A stretch of 64,000 nt of DNA from Flavobacterium tyrosinilyticum (GCF_023656565.1 NZ_JAMOKG010000002.1:1246030-1310029); one strand, 5' to 3'; positions 52,196 through 61,652 are shown, counted from the first letter of the stretch. Numbers and translations are program-made. Notes: a model not told the origin generated them from the letters alone.

Positions 52196-53776
52196 TTATT
52201 TGATTTGTATCGGATTAAGATCAGTTTGTGCCGGACCATTGATCACGGTGCCGTCTGTAGAAAATCTTGAACCGTGACAAGGACAATCGAAAGATTTTTC
52301 GTCAGTGTTCCAATGAACAATACAGCCTAAATGCGGACATACTGCAGAGAAGGCTTTTAAAGTATCGTCGTAATCGCGATAAACCGCAATTTTTTTAAGT
52401 CCAGAAGAGAGTATACCGCCTTCGCCCGCATGTAAATCAGCTGTGTTTTTCAAGTCAGAACCTTTGATCCAGTCGAGGTATTGTGAGGCCATGTTTCCGG
52501 CTTCTTTCAAAAAGTCTCCCGTAGATTTTAGCGTAATTCTTGATGGGCTATATAAATCCTCCCATTGATTTTTGTTTCCTAATATAAGGTCGCTGATAAT
52601 CATAGCGCCAATAGTGGCATGTGTCATTCCGTTTCCAGAATCTCCTGTGATAATATAAATATTGTCATCCCCCGGATTCTTCCCCATAAAACCTAAACCG
52701 TCTACAGGTTCCATAATCTGGCCTGACCATCGATAAGATAGATCTTCAAGCATAGGAAAATAACTTCTTGTCCAGCTTTCGAGCCTTTCATAACGTTCAG
52801 CTGCCGAAATATTTTCCTGGTCTTCCTGGCCTGTTTTATGATCTTCGCCTCCCGAAATAAGCAGATCGTACTGATCGTCAAAATTTTCTAATCGAACATA
52901 ATGATATGGTTCTGCAACCCATTCCGAATTAGCGTCGCCTGTATCCCACCATAATGAATAAGGCAAAACTCCTTTGGCTATTTTGCCCGCAATAACATAA
53001 GTTCTATACGCAGCTTGTTTAGTATGCATAGTTACCGTATCATTAATAGGAGAGTTGGTAGCCACCACAATATGTTCTGCCGAAAAGGTAAAACCATTTA
53101 CTTCTGCACCATGTTTGGTTATATTTTCGGCACGCGCTTCTGTGTAAATAAGTCCTCCTAACTTTATAATGGCATCGGCCAGACCCTTTAAATAATGTAA
53201 AACATGAAACTGGGCCTGATTATGAAATACAATGGAATTTGTTTTTTCTCCGCCTGTTATGGCGGGTGTGGCTTTTAGAAACGTTGTATTGATTCCCGCC
53301 GTTTTGGTAGCTTCATATTCTTTTTCTAAATTCTCCGGTTTGTCACTCGGATGCAGGAATAAATATCCGTTGACTCTTCTGAAGAAACAGTCTATATTTA
53401 GGTCATTTACATTTGTTTCAATTTCATCTATTGCCTTGCTGTGGCTTTCTGCGGCTAATTTTGCAGCTTCTTTGCCAAAAGTACTTTCCAGATAATAATA
53501 GCGGTCATCAAGCGCGCAGGTTAGGTGTGCTGTAGTACGACCCGTTTCGCCGCTGCCTATAAACCCATCCTCTACAACGACAACTTTTTTACCAGCCTTT
53601 AGTAAATTGTAGGCAGTGGTAAGACCTGCGATTCCGCCGCCGATAACAAGTACTTCGGCTCCACAATTTTGATCAGGGGTACTATAGGCGATTGGGGAAG
53701 TAGAGTCAATCCAAAACGACACATTTTCTCCCGATGAAATACTTCCATTATTTATTTGATCTGTAACCTTATTCAT
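52196..53776 (-). CDS. FAD-dependent oxidoreductase with C-terminal Rieske domain
   Basis: 526 residues. A DadA/DAO-type FAD domain starts with VLVIGGGIAGLTTAYNLLKAGKKVVVVE and SGETGRTTAHLTCALD; PGDDNIYIITGDSGNGMTHATIGAMII is the FAD C-terminal motif. At 480-501 is a Rieske [2Fe-2S] motif (C480-P-H482 and C498-P-C-H501). These fusions oxidise amino acids or similar amines and pass electrons to the iron-sulfur cluster; the substrate is not clear. Complete, first gene of a two-gene operon with the 51741 membrane protein. Confidence 0.88.
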   Translation of the reverse strand: MNKVTDQINNGSISSGENVSFWIDSTSPIAYSTPDQNCGAEVLVIGGGIAGLTTAYNLLKAGKKVVVVEDGFIGSGETGRTTAHLTCALDDRYYYLESTFGKEAAKLAAESHSKAIDEIETNVNDLNIDCFFRRVNGYLFLHPSDKPENLEKEYEATKTAGINTTFLKATPAITGGEKTNSIVFHNQAQFHVLHYLKGLADAIIKLGGLIYTEARAENITKHGAEVNGFTFSAEHIVVATNSPINDTVTMHTKQAAYRTYVIAGKIAKGVLPYSLWWDTGDANSEWVAEPYHYVRLENFDDQYDLLISGGEDHKTGQEDQENISAAERYERLESWTRSYFPMLEDLSYRWSGQIMEPVDGLGFMGKNPGDDNIYIITGDSGNGMTHATIGAMIISDLILGNKNQWEDLYSPSRITLKSTGDFLKEAGNMASQYLDWIKGSDLKNTADLHAGEGGILSSGLKKIAVYRDYDDTLKAFSAVCPHLGCIVHWNTDEKSFDCPCHGSRFSTDGTVINGPAQTDLNPIQIK

Positions 53777-53982
53777 GATTTTACATATTTAGTTGACAAA
53801 AAGTTTTTTTCGAGTATGAAATCAAATTTAAAAGACGTTTATGAATGGAATTTACATGTTGAAATTTTAAGTTTATATCATTGCCATTATGAGTTTTATG
53901 TAATACTTTTCCGAAATTCTGTAAGAATAAGTTCTTTATTAATAGTTGTTTAGCTTTCTATTAATCTTAAAATAAGAGAACT

Positions 53983-55152
53983 ATGAAAGCAGCAGTTATA
54001 CACGGTCCTGGATCTATTAAATATGATACAGTAGATGATCCGATTTTAAAAGCAAAAGATGATATTATACTCAAAGTAACTTCCACAGCTATATGCGGAT
54101 CTGATCTGCACATTTATTCGGGAGGCTTTCCGCAGCCAAGACCCATGGTTTTAGGACATGAATTTATGGGTATCGTAGAGGAAGTAGGGTCTGAGGTAAC
54201 CCATTTAAAAAGAGGGGATAGAGTAGTAGTTCCTTTTCCGATTGCCTGTGGAAATTGCTTTTTCTGCAATCATGATGTTCCTGGAAATTGCGAGCACAGT
54301 AATCCCGAGCATTATGGGCCCGAAGGAGGAATACTGACAGAAAAAGGCGGTGCGCTTTTTGGCTATACCGATTTGTATGGAGGTTATGATGGAGGCCAGT
54401 CGCAATATGTAAGAGTTCCGTATGCTAATTATGGACCAAGAATTGTACCTGAAGATCTCAGTGATGAGCAGGTTCTATTTCTAACTGATATTTTTCCAAC
54501 AGGATATACAGGAGTAGATTGGGGAGAAGTGAAAGGCGGCGAAACGGTAGCCATTTTTGGTTCTGGCCCAGTTGGAATCATGGCGGCTAAAAGTGCTGTT
54601 TTACGAGGGGCGGCACAAGTTATTGTAGTGGACACGCTGCAGTACAGACTAGACAAAGCAAAGCTTAGCACAGGCTGCACAACCATTTTGTGGGAAGACG
54701 GACCGAAAGATGTAGTAGAACAAATTCGTTCTTTAACTCATGGGCGTGGCGCCGATGTGTGCATTGATGCTGTAGGTTTTGAACCAGACCGAAATTTAGG
54801 TGACAGAATCAAAGCCACCATTAATTTTGAAAAAGGATCTATCAAAGTTTTAGAAGCCTGTATGAGCGCTGTACGAAGAAGCGGAATCGTTGCGGTTTTA
54901 GGTGTATATCCGGTTAATTATGATAATTTTCCGTTAGGGCAATTTTTCGATAAAGGTATAGTGTTAAAAGGAGGACAGGCTCCAGCTCATAAACATATCG
55001 ATAAGTTGTTGGAATATGTGGTTCAGGGAAAAGTAAAACTGGATGATATTATCACTCATAGGCTGCCATTATCGGAAATTGCTCATGCTTATGATATTTT
55101 CAAAAAACGTGAAGACGGCTGCGTGAAGGTAGTTTTAGATCCTTGGAAATAG
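53983..55152 (+). CDS. Zinc-dependent alcohol dehydrogenase, formaldehyde-dehydrogenase type
   Basis: 389 residues, medium-chain dehydrogenase. Catalytic zinc ligands are in AICGSDLHIY and GHEFMGIVEEVG; structural cysteines lie in ACGNCFFCNHDVPGNCEH. The NAD loop is VAIFGSGPVGIMAAKSA. The long insert at ~100-145 (EHYGPEGGILTEKGGALFGYTDLYGGYDGGQSQYVRVP) is that of glutathione-independent formaldehyde dehydrogenases. Divergent from the Rieske/FAD gene, so the two may be co-regulated in an oxidative or aldehyde stress response. Confidence 0.86.
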   Translation: MKAAVIHGPGSIKYDTVDDPILKAKDDIILKVTSTAICGSDLHIYSGGFPQPRPMVLGHEFMGIVEEVGSEVTHLKRGDRVVVPFPIACGNCFFCNHDVPGNCEHSNPEHYGPEGGILTEKGGALFGYTDLYGGYDGGQSQYVRVPYANYGPRIVPEDLSDEQVLFLTDIFPTGYTGVDWGEVKGGETVAIFGSGPVGIMAAKSAVLRGAAQVIVVDTLQYRLDKAKLSTGCTTILWEDGPKDVVEQIRSLTHGRGADVCIDAVGFEPDRNLGDRIKATINFEKGSIKVLEACMSAVRRSGIVAVLGVYPVNYDNFPLGQFFDKGIVLKGGQAPAHKHIDKLLEYVVQGKVKLDDIITHRLPLSEIAHAYDIFKKREDGCVKVVLDPWK

Positions 55153-55263
55153 ACTTGAGATTAGTTTTTCTAGCGAATTTTGGAATAAATTCTCGGATAT
55201 GACAGACCTGGCAGGATATAATTTCTGTATTAAAAAATATTCTTTTAAACCCACCCATCACTT

Positions 55264-57456
55264 ATGCATACAATTTCACCGTGGGCTGCAACCGTGCACG
55301 CCGATTTAGAAAACAGCGCCGTAATTTGGGAGAAGGAATTCCAAAACTATACTTTTCAGGTATTTAATACCGGCGATTCAATATGGATCGTGGTGACATG
55401 GCCAAATAAAGGACAAATGGCTTTTCGTCCTGCTTTTGGTATGAACAGCTGCTTTGAAGTCACCAATTTATTTGATGACGGACAGTTACTTGTGATTAAT
55501 TTACAGACGAGGCTGGGGCAGTACGAAGTTCAGATTTCCTTTCCGAACGATAACGCTCCGCTGCTGCACTATACAACATCATTTAAAACAAATCAGCCTT
55601 TAATGATTCCTTTCTGGCCACGCGACATTATTCCGCTTACCCAAAATGGAAGTGTCGAAAACACAAATGGCAAAATTTACATGAATCAAATCGGTGCTCG
55701 CTCCGGTATACTTTTCGCCAGTATGACCAAACCTAAAACAGGTTCTTTTTTCTATTTTCAGGATTTGGGTTCTATGAGTGCCTATTGTGAAGCTACAGAA
55801 ACCTCGTTGGCAGAAACTGTAGGCGGGTCATGGCCGGAAATAGGATTTAAATTACCCGTATTAGAAAATAAACCGCTTCCGTCAGACCAAGCTTATACAA
55901 TTTCTGATGCTTATGTTCTTTTTTCAGCGGATGCTGTTGAAAATGAAATTCAGCAGACTACACAATTTTTAGACAATCTTGCAGAGGTGTATCGTTTTTT
56001 ACCTCATCCCGAAGTGGAGTATCATAACTGGCCTGAAATTACAGAAAATTGTCTTCAGGATATTTTTACGAATAAAGGCTGCTGGACCCAGACAAAGGGA
56101 ATTCCATACCTCAATGCTTATTTATGCGATTATGATACGCCTGCAGAAATTATGGTGCAGCTCGCGATATTAGTTCCTTTAAATGAACTAAAAAACTGGA
56201 CTTGTACAGAAACTGATCCAGTGTATAAGGATCTGCTTAGCGGATTGGATGCCTTTTATGATCCACAATTAAAAACTGTAAACCGCTGGCTTCCTCAACT
56301 AAAGGACGAACTTGATAAATCGGAAGAACAAAAAAAGGAAATGGTTATGGATTCCTGGTATCTGCATCATCCGCTTATGAACCTTGCAAGGCTTGTACTC
56401 ATGGGTGAAAAAAAAGTAAAAGAATTGGTTTTACAGTCTGTTGAATATGCCATTAAGGTAGCGCATCATTTTGATTACCAATGGCCGGTTTTCTATAAAA
56501 TGGACACCTTAGAAGTCGTAAAAAAAGAAACAGCGCCTGGTAAAGGCGGTGAAAAAGATGTTCCGGGATCGTATGCTCACTTAATGCTGCTGATGTATAG
56601 ACTTACAAATGAAAAACGCTATTTTAATGAAGCGGAAAAATCAGTTAAAAAACTGATGGGGCAGGGATTTGATATTTTTTATCAGGCCAATATTACTGCT
56701 TTTTCTGCTGGAGCTCTTTTAGAATTATATAAAATTACGAACAAGCCCGAATATTTACATTTAAGTTATGCCTGTCTGGCAGGACTTTTTAAAAACATGC
56801 AGATTTGGGACTGCCAATATGGGTATGGCAAAAATTATCATAATTATTTTTCTATATTTCCGCTCAATGAAGCGCCCTACACCGCTGCTTATGAAGAAAT
56901 GGAAGTGTATGCAGCACTTTCTGAATATCTGATACAATCGGAATCTGTAGAAATACTGCCGTCATTAAAAATTTTAATTCCTGAATTTCTAAAATATGCC
57001 GTGAGCCGATTCCCGTATTATTATCCGACAATGCTTCCCGAGGAAATGCTTTCTGAAGACGTTAAAACCGGTGAAATTGTAAAAGATTTATGGATTCCGC
57101 TTGAGGATCTTTATACAGGATGGGAGAAAAGCGGGCAGGTGGGGCAGGAGGTTTACGGTGCTGGACTTGGCTTTGGCGTAATGACCAGACAATATCATAA
57201 AGTGAAGGATGAAGATTTTTTATTGTTTGCAGATTATCCATTAGTAAATTATAAAAAATCAAAAAATACGGTACGGTTTACTGTTTTAGGCAGTGCCGAA
57301 TTTGACTGTAATTTCAAAATACTATTTCCTGAGAATAGCAGTACAGTCAAAATAGATGTCTTTCACAATAAAAAACGCATTCTACCTACGGCGAAAAGTA
57401 AAATTTTACTAGAGTATAAAATTACAGGAGATGGTATATTGGAAATTGCTTGGTAA
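55264..57456 (+). CDS. Large hypothetical protein with an (alpha/alpha) toroid-like C-terminus
   Basis: 730 residues, no signal peptide. The first ~240 residues are beta-rich (VTWPNKGQMAFRPAFGMNSC..., LYFQDLGSMSAYCEAT). From ~260 onward paired helices dominate (HHPLMNLARLVLMGEKKVKELV, VPGSYAHLMLLMYRLTNEKRYFNEAEKSVKKLM, FSAGALLELYKITNKPEYLHLSYACLAGL), as in glycosidases and epimerases with an (alpha/alpha)6 barrel. Acidic residues in NAYLCDYDTP and NEAPYTAAYEEMEVYA could be catalytic. Family not recognised. Follows the dehydrogenase by 111 bases, same strand. Confidence 0.7.
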   Translation: MHTISPWAATVHADLENSAVIWEKEFQNYTFQVFNTGDSIWIVVTWPNKGQMAFRPAFGMNSCFEVTNLFDDGQLLVINLQTRLGQYEVQISFPNDNAPLLHYTTSFKTNQPLMIPFWPRDIIPLTQNGSVENTNGKIYMNQIGARSGILFASMTKPKTGSFFYFQDLGSMSAYCEATETSLAETVGGSWPEIGFKLPVLENKPLPSDQAYTISDAYVLFSADAVENEIQQTTQFLDNLAEVYRFLPHPEVEYHNWPEITENCLQDIFTNKGCWTQTKGIPYLNAYLCDYDTPAEIMVQLAILVPLNELKNWTCTETDPVYKDLLSGLDAFYDPQLKTVNRWLPQLKDELDKSEEQKKEMVMDSWYLHHPLMNLARLVLMGEKKVKELVLQSVEYAIKVAHHFDYQWPVFYKMDTLEVVKKETAPGKGGEKDVPGSYAHLMLLMYRLTNEKRYFNEAEKSVKKLMGQGFDIFYQANITAFSAGALLELYKITNKPEYLHLSYACLAGLFKNMQIWDCQYGYGKNYHNYFSIFPLNEAPYTAAYEEMEVYAALSEYLIQSESVEILPSLKILIPEFLKYAVSRFPYYYPTMLPEEMLSEDVKTGEIVKDLWIPLEDLYTGWEKSGQVGQEVYGAGLGFGVMTRQYHKVKDEDFLLFADYPLVNYKKSKNTVRFTVLGSAEFDCNFKILFPENSSTVKIDVFHNKKRILPTAKSKILLEYKITGDGILEIAW

Positions 57457-57584
57457 TTAATCTGAAAAATATTTCTTCGATTTAGATACTTGCATCGAAA
57501 AGTGTAAGATTTTAGATTAATTGTGTAAAAACGGCTTTAGCTGCAAAGTTATATTTATAAATATACAAACTAAAAATTAATATT

Positions 57585-57875
57585 ATGAAAAAGCTATTTA
57601 AAACCGCAATGCTGATTGCGTTCTTTGCAATTATTCTTTCTTGTAAAAAGAATGAATCAGCTGCTGAGAATGATTATAATAGCACTGCAGATTCTACTTC
57701 TATAACAGTAGATACCATTGGGCCTGGTACAGACAGTACAAAGGTTACTGGTGCGGGAACAACCGGAGCAACAGGAGAAGGATCAACCGGATCTGGAGCT
57801 GCGGGTACACAGCAGGAAGGAACAACAAATGTAAAAACCGATTCAACTGCAGCAGGTAACAATAATGGCAGATGA
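57585..57875 (+). CDS. Small Ser/Thr/Gly-rich lipoprotein
   Basis: 96 residues. Signal peptide with lipobox IILSCKKNES, then a low-complexity region of Thr, Gly, Ser and Asp (TGAGTTGATGEGSTGSGAAG at its centre), ending in TAAGNNNGR. No domain. A disordered, surface-anchored spacer-type protein; its function is unknown. Followed by a terminator. Confidence 0.75.
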   Translation: MKKLFKTAMLIAFFAIILSCKKNESAAENDYNSTADSTSITVDTIGPGTDSTKVTGAGTTGATGEGSTGSGAAGTQQEGTTNVKTDSTAAGNNNGR

Positions 57876-57907
57876 TAACTGCCCTGGGTTGATTATTTAA
57901 TGTTTGT

Positions 57908-57946
57908 AAACCTGCGGTATTTGCTGGCCGCAGGTTTATTTTTTAG
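57908..57946 (+). terminator. Intrinsic terminator after the small lipoprotein
   Basis: Stem AAACCTGCGG/CCGCAGGTTT, 10-base loop, then ATTTTTT. Confidence 0.85.
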
Positions 57947-57955
57947 AGCCTTTGA

Positions 57956-58696
57956 CTAGATTGTAAAGGACAATCCCAGTTCTGCGAATTTTTCAGAATT
58001 GGTATGCATAATTCCTGATCCTGTGATAAAATCTAACTGTACCTTTTTACTAAGTACATAAAGCACTGCCACATCTGCTGTATTTTGAGCATGATGATGC
58101 GATTCTGTAAGTCCGTAAAGTTCTGCAACCAGTTTTATCTTTTTAGTCAAAGCATAATCTCCTGAAATTGTATAAATATATTCTGGTTTAGCCGTGTCAG
58201 AAAGCCAATGCACGCCGAGGTTATAACCCAAATGGGCTGATTTTGATACTGAATATTGTGCCAGCAGTCGAATTTCGGGACTGTATTTCTGCTCTTGCAG
58301 CGAATGATCTGCCATCCACGGAATGCTTACACGAGCCAATAAACTAATATCAGGAACTATTCCTTTATGGTCAATAAGATGATATTTAACTCCAAATGTT
58401 ACGGGTTTAATTCCTCGTGAATCTTTTTCCTGATCATGATCTATTGCGAAAGCACTTTCAATTCGAAATTCGGCATTTTTAAAAATACCATATCGCAGTA
58501 CAATTTCAGGAATCTCGTATGTTTTTTTGTCTTCTTGCTTTTCAAACGAAAAACCGCTTTCTACCTGTATATGATGAGCCGAAATCGTATTTGGGCTTTC
58601 AGTTTCATTTGGTCTGTCGGTCTGTATCTGCTGAGCCGAAACAGTATAACTAAAACAAAATAAACCCGCTGCTATTATTTGTGGAAGTAATTTCAT
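57956..58696 (-). CDS. Outer-membrane beta-barrel protein (MetA-pathway transporter-like)
   Basis: 246 residues with a signal peptide (LFCFSYTVSAQQ). The start QIQTDRPNETESPNTISAHHIQVESGFSFEKQ and the regular alternation of strands (VLRYGIFKNAEFRIESAFAID, GVKYHLIDHKGIVPDISLLARVSIPW, LGYNLGVHWL, KLVAELYGLTESHHHAQNTADVAVLYVLSKKVQLDF) ending in a C-terminal LSFTI match the phenol-degradation MetA-like OM transporter group. Probably a 12-strand barrel. Substrate unknown. Confidence 0.75.
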   Translation of the reverse strand: MKLLPQIIAAGLFCFSYTVSAQQIQTDRPNETESPNTISAHHIQVESGFSFEKQEDKKTYEIPEIVLRYGIFKNAEFRIESAFAIDHDQEKDSRGIKPVTFGVKYHLIDHKGIVPDISLLARVSIPWMADHSLQEQKYSPEIRLLAQYSVSKSAHLGYNLGVHWLSDTAKPEYIYTISGDYALTKKIKLVAELYGLTESHHHAQNTADVAVLYVLSKKVQLDFITGSGIMHTNSEKFAELGLSFTI

Positions 58697-58740
58697 GTTT
58701 TAATAGTAAATTTTCTGAATCATTTTTAATAAAAGCATAA

Positions 58741-58776
58741 AATACCTGCAGAAAATATACTGCAGGTATTTTTATT
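58741..58776 (-). terminator. Intrinsic terminator between two - strand genes
   Basis: AAATACCTGCAG/CTGCAGGTATTT with an 8-base A/T loop. It ends the SRPBCC transcript (58799) upstream of the barrel gene; T-rich on both strands. Confidence 0.75.
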
Positions 58777-58798
58777 TGTTTTTTGAAGTAATTATGAA

Positions 58799-59470
58799 TT
58801 ATTTAGATTCAAGATAATCCTTCAGATTAGCAATATCATTTTTTACTAATTTTTCAAAATAAGGGTTTAATAATTTCGCCGCACTTTCGCCTGCAATACC
58901 AAGTGGCGCATGATAAGAAATCGTGATATCAAGTTCAGTAGAACTCCCATTATCTTTAAATTTTACTTTTCCTGCATTTCTAATGGTAGAACCCTCAACA
59001 GAATTCCAGCTCAAAAGCCTGTCTTTTCTGTCTTTTACAATTCGGGCTTTCCAAGAAATGCTTCCAATTCCAGCAGGACCTTTAGCAGTCCATTCAGAGA
59101 TATTTGAATCGATGGTTTTAACAGATTCTAAATGACTCATAAATTTTGGAAGGTTTTCCAAATTGTGCCAAAAAGCAAATACTTCCCTAACCGGTTTATT
59201 AATAACAGAAGTAAATCTGATATTTACATTTGACGCTTTATCATTCATCAAATGCCCAGCAGCATCATAAACGGGGCAATACCCTGAAATTCCTCTTAAA
59301 AGCATGGCGCCGCCTGCACCCGCTTTAGTTATGCTTTTGTTTTTATTGGTTAGTCCGCTATATAAGAGATACGCGCCGCTTGTTACCATTAATACACGTT
59401 CTAGTGTTGATACGTTTGTTTTAAGCGCCATTTTTGAAGTTCTATTTGCTAATGTTGAAAGAGTTTCCAT
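58799..59470 (-). CDS. DUF2892-like membrane segment + SRPBCC domain protein
   Basis: 223 residues from the ATG at 59470 (METLSTLANRTSKMALKTN); the frame runs on upstream to 59587 but that extension is unlike the family. Residues ~25-80 resemble the DUF2892/YgaP inner-membrane domain (STLERVLMVTSGAYLLYSG, AGAGGAMLLRGISGYCPVY). The rest is an SRPBCC/polyketide-cyclase lipid-binding fold (VNIRFTSVINKPVREVFAFWHNLENLPKFMSHLESV..., WNSVEGSTIRNAGKVKFKD). Such fusions appear in stress-response clusters. Binding target unknown. Confidence 0.82.
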   Translation of the reverse strand: METLSTLANRTSKMALKTNVSTLERVLMVTSGAYLLYSGLTNKNKSITKAGAGGAMLLRGISGYCPVYDAAGHLMNDKASNVNIRFTSVINKPVREVFAFWHNLENLPKFMSHLESVKTIDSNISEWTAKGPAGIGSISWKARIVKDRKDRLLSWNSVEGSTIRNAGKVKFKDNGSSTELDITISYHAPLGIAGESAAKLLNPYFEKLVKNDIANLKDYLESK

Positions 59471-59632
59471 ACTATTGTTTTTTTTAGTTTTTATAATAAA
59501 TTTAAATTGTCTGCTGTTTACATTTTTATAAACAATTAAAATTAAATACTTAAAAATGTTTTTACTTACAGCATTTTTTATTTTCATTACACAATTGATT
59601 GTTGTGTTTATTTAGTTAGTCAATGAATAAAA

Positions 59633-59657
59633 AAACCGTCTGAACTTCAGACGGTTT
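59633..59657 (-). terminator. Intrinsic terminator of the acidic-protein gene
   Basis: AAACCGTCTG/CAGACGGTTT around AACTT; on the - strand followed by seven T. Confidence 0.85.
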
Positions 59658-59669
59658 AAGCAGTGTTTT

Positions 59670-60017
59670 TTAAAGCGATTTATTGATGTCGCTTTGGGTG
59701 TAGTCATTGTCCGAATCCAACTCCGAATCATCTTCATCACTGGAAATAAAATCATCTTCGTCTTCCAGATCATCCTCATCTTCGAGATCATCCTCATCAT
59801 CTAACTCATTAGAATCATATTCCTTCTGATTATCATCCAGATTAGCTCTTTTAGTATAATCGTCTTGTTGATTAAAATCAGAATCCTTATTTTGCAGTTC
59901 ATCGTTAGATTCAGTACTATCTACAGAAGTAGTATAATCTTCATTTCCAGTTCTTGTTTCGTCTTCTTGAGAATACGAGTCACTTTGACCGTAGTTTTCT
60001 CTCTCATCTAAACTCAT
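59670..60017 (-). CDS. Highly acidic, disordered protein
   Basis: 115 residues, rich in Asp, Glu, Ser, Asn and Gln with almost no hydrophobic residues. It contains an internal repeat (ELDDEDDLEDEDDLEDEDDF, from ~70). Predicted disordered. It lies 18 bases downstream of a 50-residue lysine-rich ORF on the same strand, so an acidic and a basic protein share a transcript. Function unknown; such proteins can be histone-mimic-like, ion-buffering or desiccation-linked. Confidence 0.75.
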   Translation of the reverse strand: MSLDERENYGQSDSYSQEDETRTGNEDYTTSVDSTESNDELQNKDSDFNQQDDYTKRANLDDNQKEYDSNELDDEDDLEDEDDLEDEDDFISSDEDDSELDSDNDYTQSDINKSL

Positions 60018-60035
60018 ACTCGTTTTTTTTTAAGA

Positions 60036-60188
60036 TTATTTTTTATCTGTTGCCTTTTTATTGTCTGCTGTGTCTTTTTTAGTATCAGCAGCCTTATCTA
60101 TGCTTTTTGAAGCAGTTTCTTTCTTATCAGTTTTTTTATCTGATGCTTTTGCACTATTAGTGCTTTTTTTATTGTTTGAAGTACTCAT
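60036..60188 (-). CDS. 50-residue lysine-rich small protein
   Basis: Starts MSTSNNKKSTNSAKASDKKT and continues with K/T/D/A-rich sequence to the stop (ends ATDKK). Lysine makes up about a third of residues, as in small H1-like or disordered stress proteins. It is 18 bases upstream of the acidic-protein gene, same strand. Too short for a usual ORF cut-off but clear by composition and spacing. No hydrophobic core, so no fold is expected. Confidence 0.65.
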   Translation of the reverse strand: MSTSNNKKSTNSAKASDKKTDKKETASKSIDKAADTKKDTADNKKATDKK

Positions 60189-60528
60189 GATAATATAGTT
60201 TTAATAATTAATATACTGGTAAATGTAAGGGTGTGATATAGCTCTATTTTACACTAAAGCTTTTTGTAATTGTATAATTACCAGTTTGTTATTAATATTT
60301 ACATTACTTTCCGTGCTTCAATGTTTAATCTACTCAATATACTTCATTCCGCTGAACCCATTTTTAAAGTCTGATGATAAGCTTACTTTTTATGATCTAT
60401 AAATTCGCCGATATTTGTAAAATAATTCATGTAATGATGCTAATCTTACAAATGCCTGCCATAATTATGTAAAAATCGCCCTATGTCTTCCGCTACTTTT
60501 GAAATCATTAATTATTTAAAAAAACATT
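60189..60528. other. 340-base divergent intergenic region
   Basis: Between the basic/acidic operon (- strand) and the ferritin-fold gene (+). A -7 match TACTTTTG at 60494-60501 faces the + gene; no good -33. No gene seen. Confidence 0.4.
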
Positions 60529-61113
60529 ATGAAAGCGACAAACACAAAAGACACTGCTAAAAAAGCAACGACCACAGCATCTAAAGGAAAAACGGTAAAA
60601 GCTAAATCGTCTGCAGCCGAAGGATTAAGAGATTTATTTGTAGATTCTTTAAAAGATATCTACTGGGCAGAAAAAGCATTAACAAAAGCATTACCAAAAA
60701 TGGCTAAAAACGCAACTTCAGAAAATCTAATTACGGCAATCAATGAACACTTGGCTGTAACAGAAGAGCAAGTAAGCAGATTGGAACAAGTCTTTGAAAT
60801 AATTGGAGAAAAAGCTGCTGCAAAAAAATGCGATGCTATGGAAGGTCTAATTAAGGAAGGAGAAAGTATTATGGAAGAAACGCAGCAAGGTCCAGTAAGG
60901 GATGCAGGAATTATTGCTGCATCGCAAAAAATCGAACACTACGAGATTGCAACTTACGGAACTTTGGCAGCGTTTGCCACAACTTTGGGAGAAGAGCAAG
61001 CCGCAGCATTATTGCAGCAGACATTAGAAGAAGAAAAAGAAGCAGATACTATTTTAACTGAAGCAGCTTATAATACCATTAATTTTGATGCTTCTGAAGA
61101 AGATGAGGAATAA
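60529..61113 (+). CDS. YciE/YciF ferritin-like (DUF892) protein
   Basis: 194 residues. A Lys/Thr/Ala-rich N-terminal extension (1-27, reminiscent of the neighbouring basic protein) precedes the four-helix DUF892 bundle: LRDLFVDSLKDIYWAEKALTKALPKMA, LITAINEHLAVTEEQVSRLEQVFE, AGIIAASQKIEHYEIATYGTLAAFATTLGEEQAAALLQQTLEEEKEADTIL. Glu and His ligands are spaced as in rubrerythrin/ferritin folds. DUF892 genes are typical general-stress genes. The terminator follows at once. Confidence 0.87.
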   Translation: MKATNTKDTAKKATTTASKGKTVKAKSSAAEGLRDLFVDSLKDIYWAEKALTKALPKMAKNATSENLITAINEHLAVTEEQVSRLEQVFEIIGEKAAAKKCDAMEGLIKEGESIMEETQQGPVRDAGIIAASQKIEHYEIATYGTLAAFATTLGEEQAAALLQQTLEEEKEADTILTEAAYNTINFDASEEDEE

Positions 61114-61132
61114 ATATTCCAAAAAAATAATT

Positions 61133-61174
61133 AAAAGCCTGTAATTCTACAATAGAGATTACAGGCTTTTTTTT
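61133..61174 (+). terminator. Intrinsic terminator after the DUF892 gene
   Basis: Stem AAAAGCCTGTAAT/ATTACAGGCTTTT with internal TCTA/TAGA pairing, then a T-run. Confidence 0.85.
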
Positions 61175-61360
61175 GCTCTATTGTCATGCTATAATTTTTT
61201 TGTTAAAAGTACCCTATATATGCGTTTATTTTGAATGATAATGGTAATCATATAATTAATACATAAGGTTTTATAAATAACTGAATACTAAGTGTGCAAC
61301 ATTTGCAACAGAACAAAAAGCTATTTGTTTCTATCATCTTATTATTTAAACTATTGAATT

Positions 61361-61627
61361 ATGAAAAATTTATTTTTAACCTGTTGTATGGCATTATCAT
61401 TTGTCTATGCATCAGCGCAGACTACTCCTGCGAAAACAAAGTCTACGACTAAAACAGATTCTACTTACAACAAGAAAAGTAAGCATGGTTCTGAGCATAA
61501 ATCGGGCAATAAAAAAGGAGACACGATTACTAAACAGCGTTCTAACAAAAAGAATGGTGCTACCCCTAAAACTGAAACGTCGCCTCCTCAACGAAGAGAT
61601 ACTCTTAACGGAACAACAAGACCGTAA
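61361..61627 (+). CDS. Small secreted lysine/threonine-rich protein
   Basis: 88 residues. Signal peptide LTCCMALSFVYASAQ, then a basic, Thr/Ser/Lys-rich mature part (TPAKTKSTTKTDSTYNKKSK..., ending RRDTLNGTTRP). No domain; likely disordered in the periplasm. It resembles the basic composition of its neighbours. Own terminator downstream. Confidence 0.7.
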   Translation: MKNLFLTCCMALSFVYASAQTTPAKTKSTTKTDSTYNKKSKHGSEHKSGNKKGDTITKQRSNKKNGATPKTETSPPQRRDTLNGTTRP

Positions 61628-61652
61628 TATATCTTTGTTTATTATTTAATTT

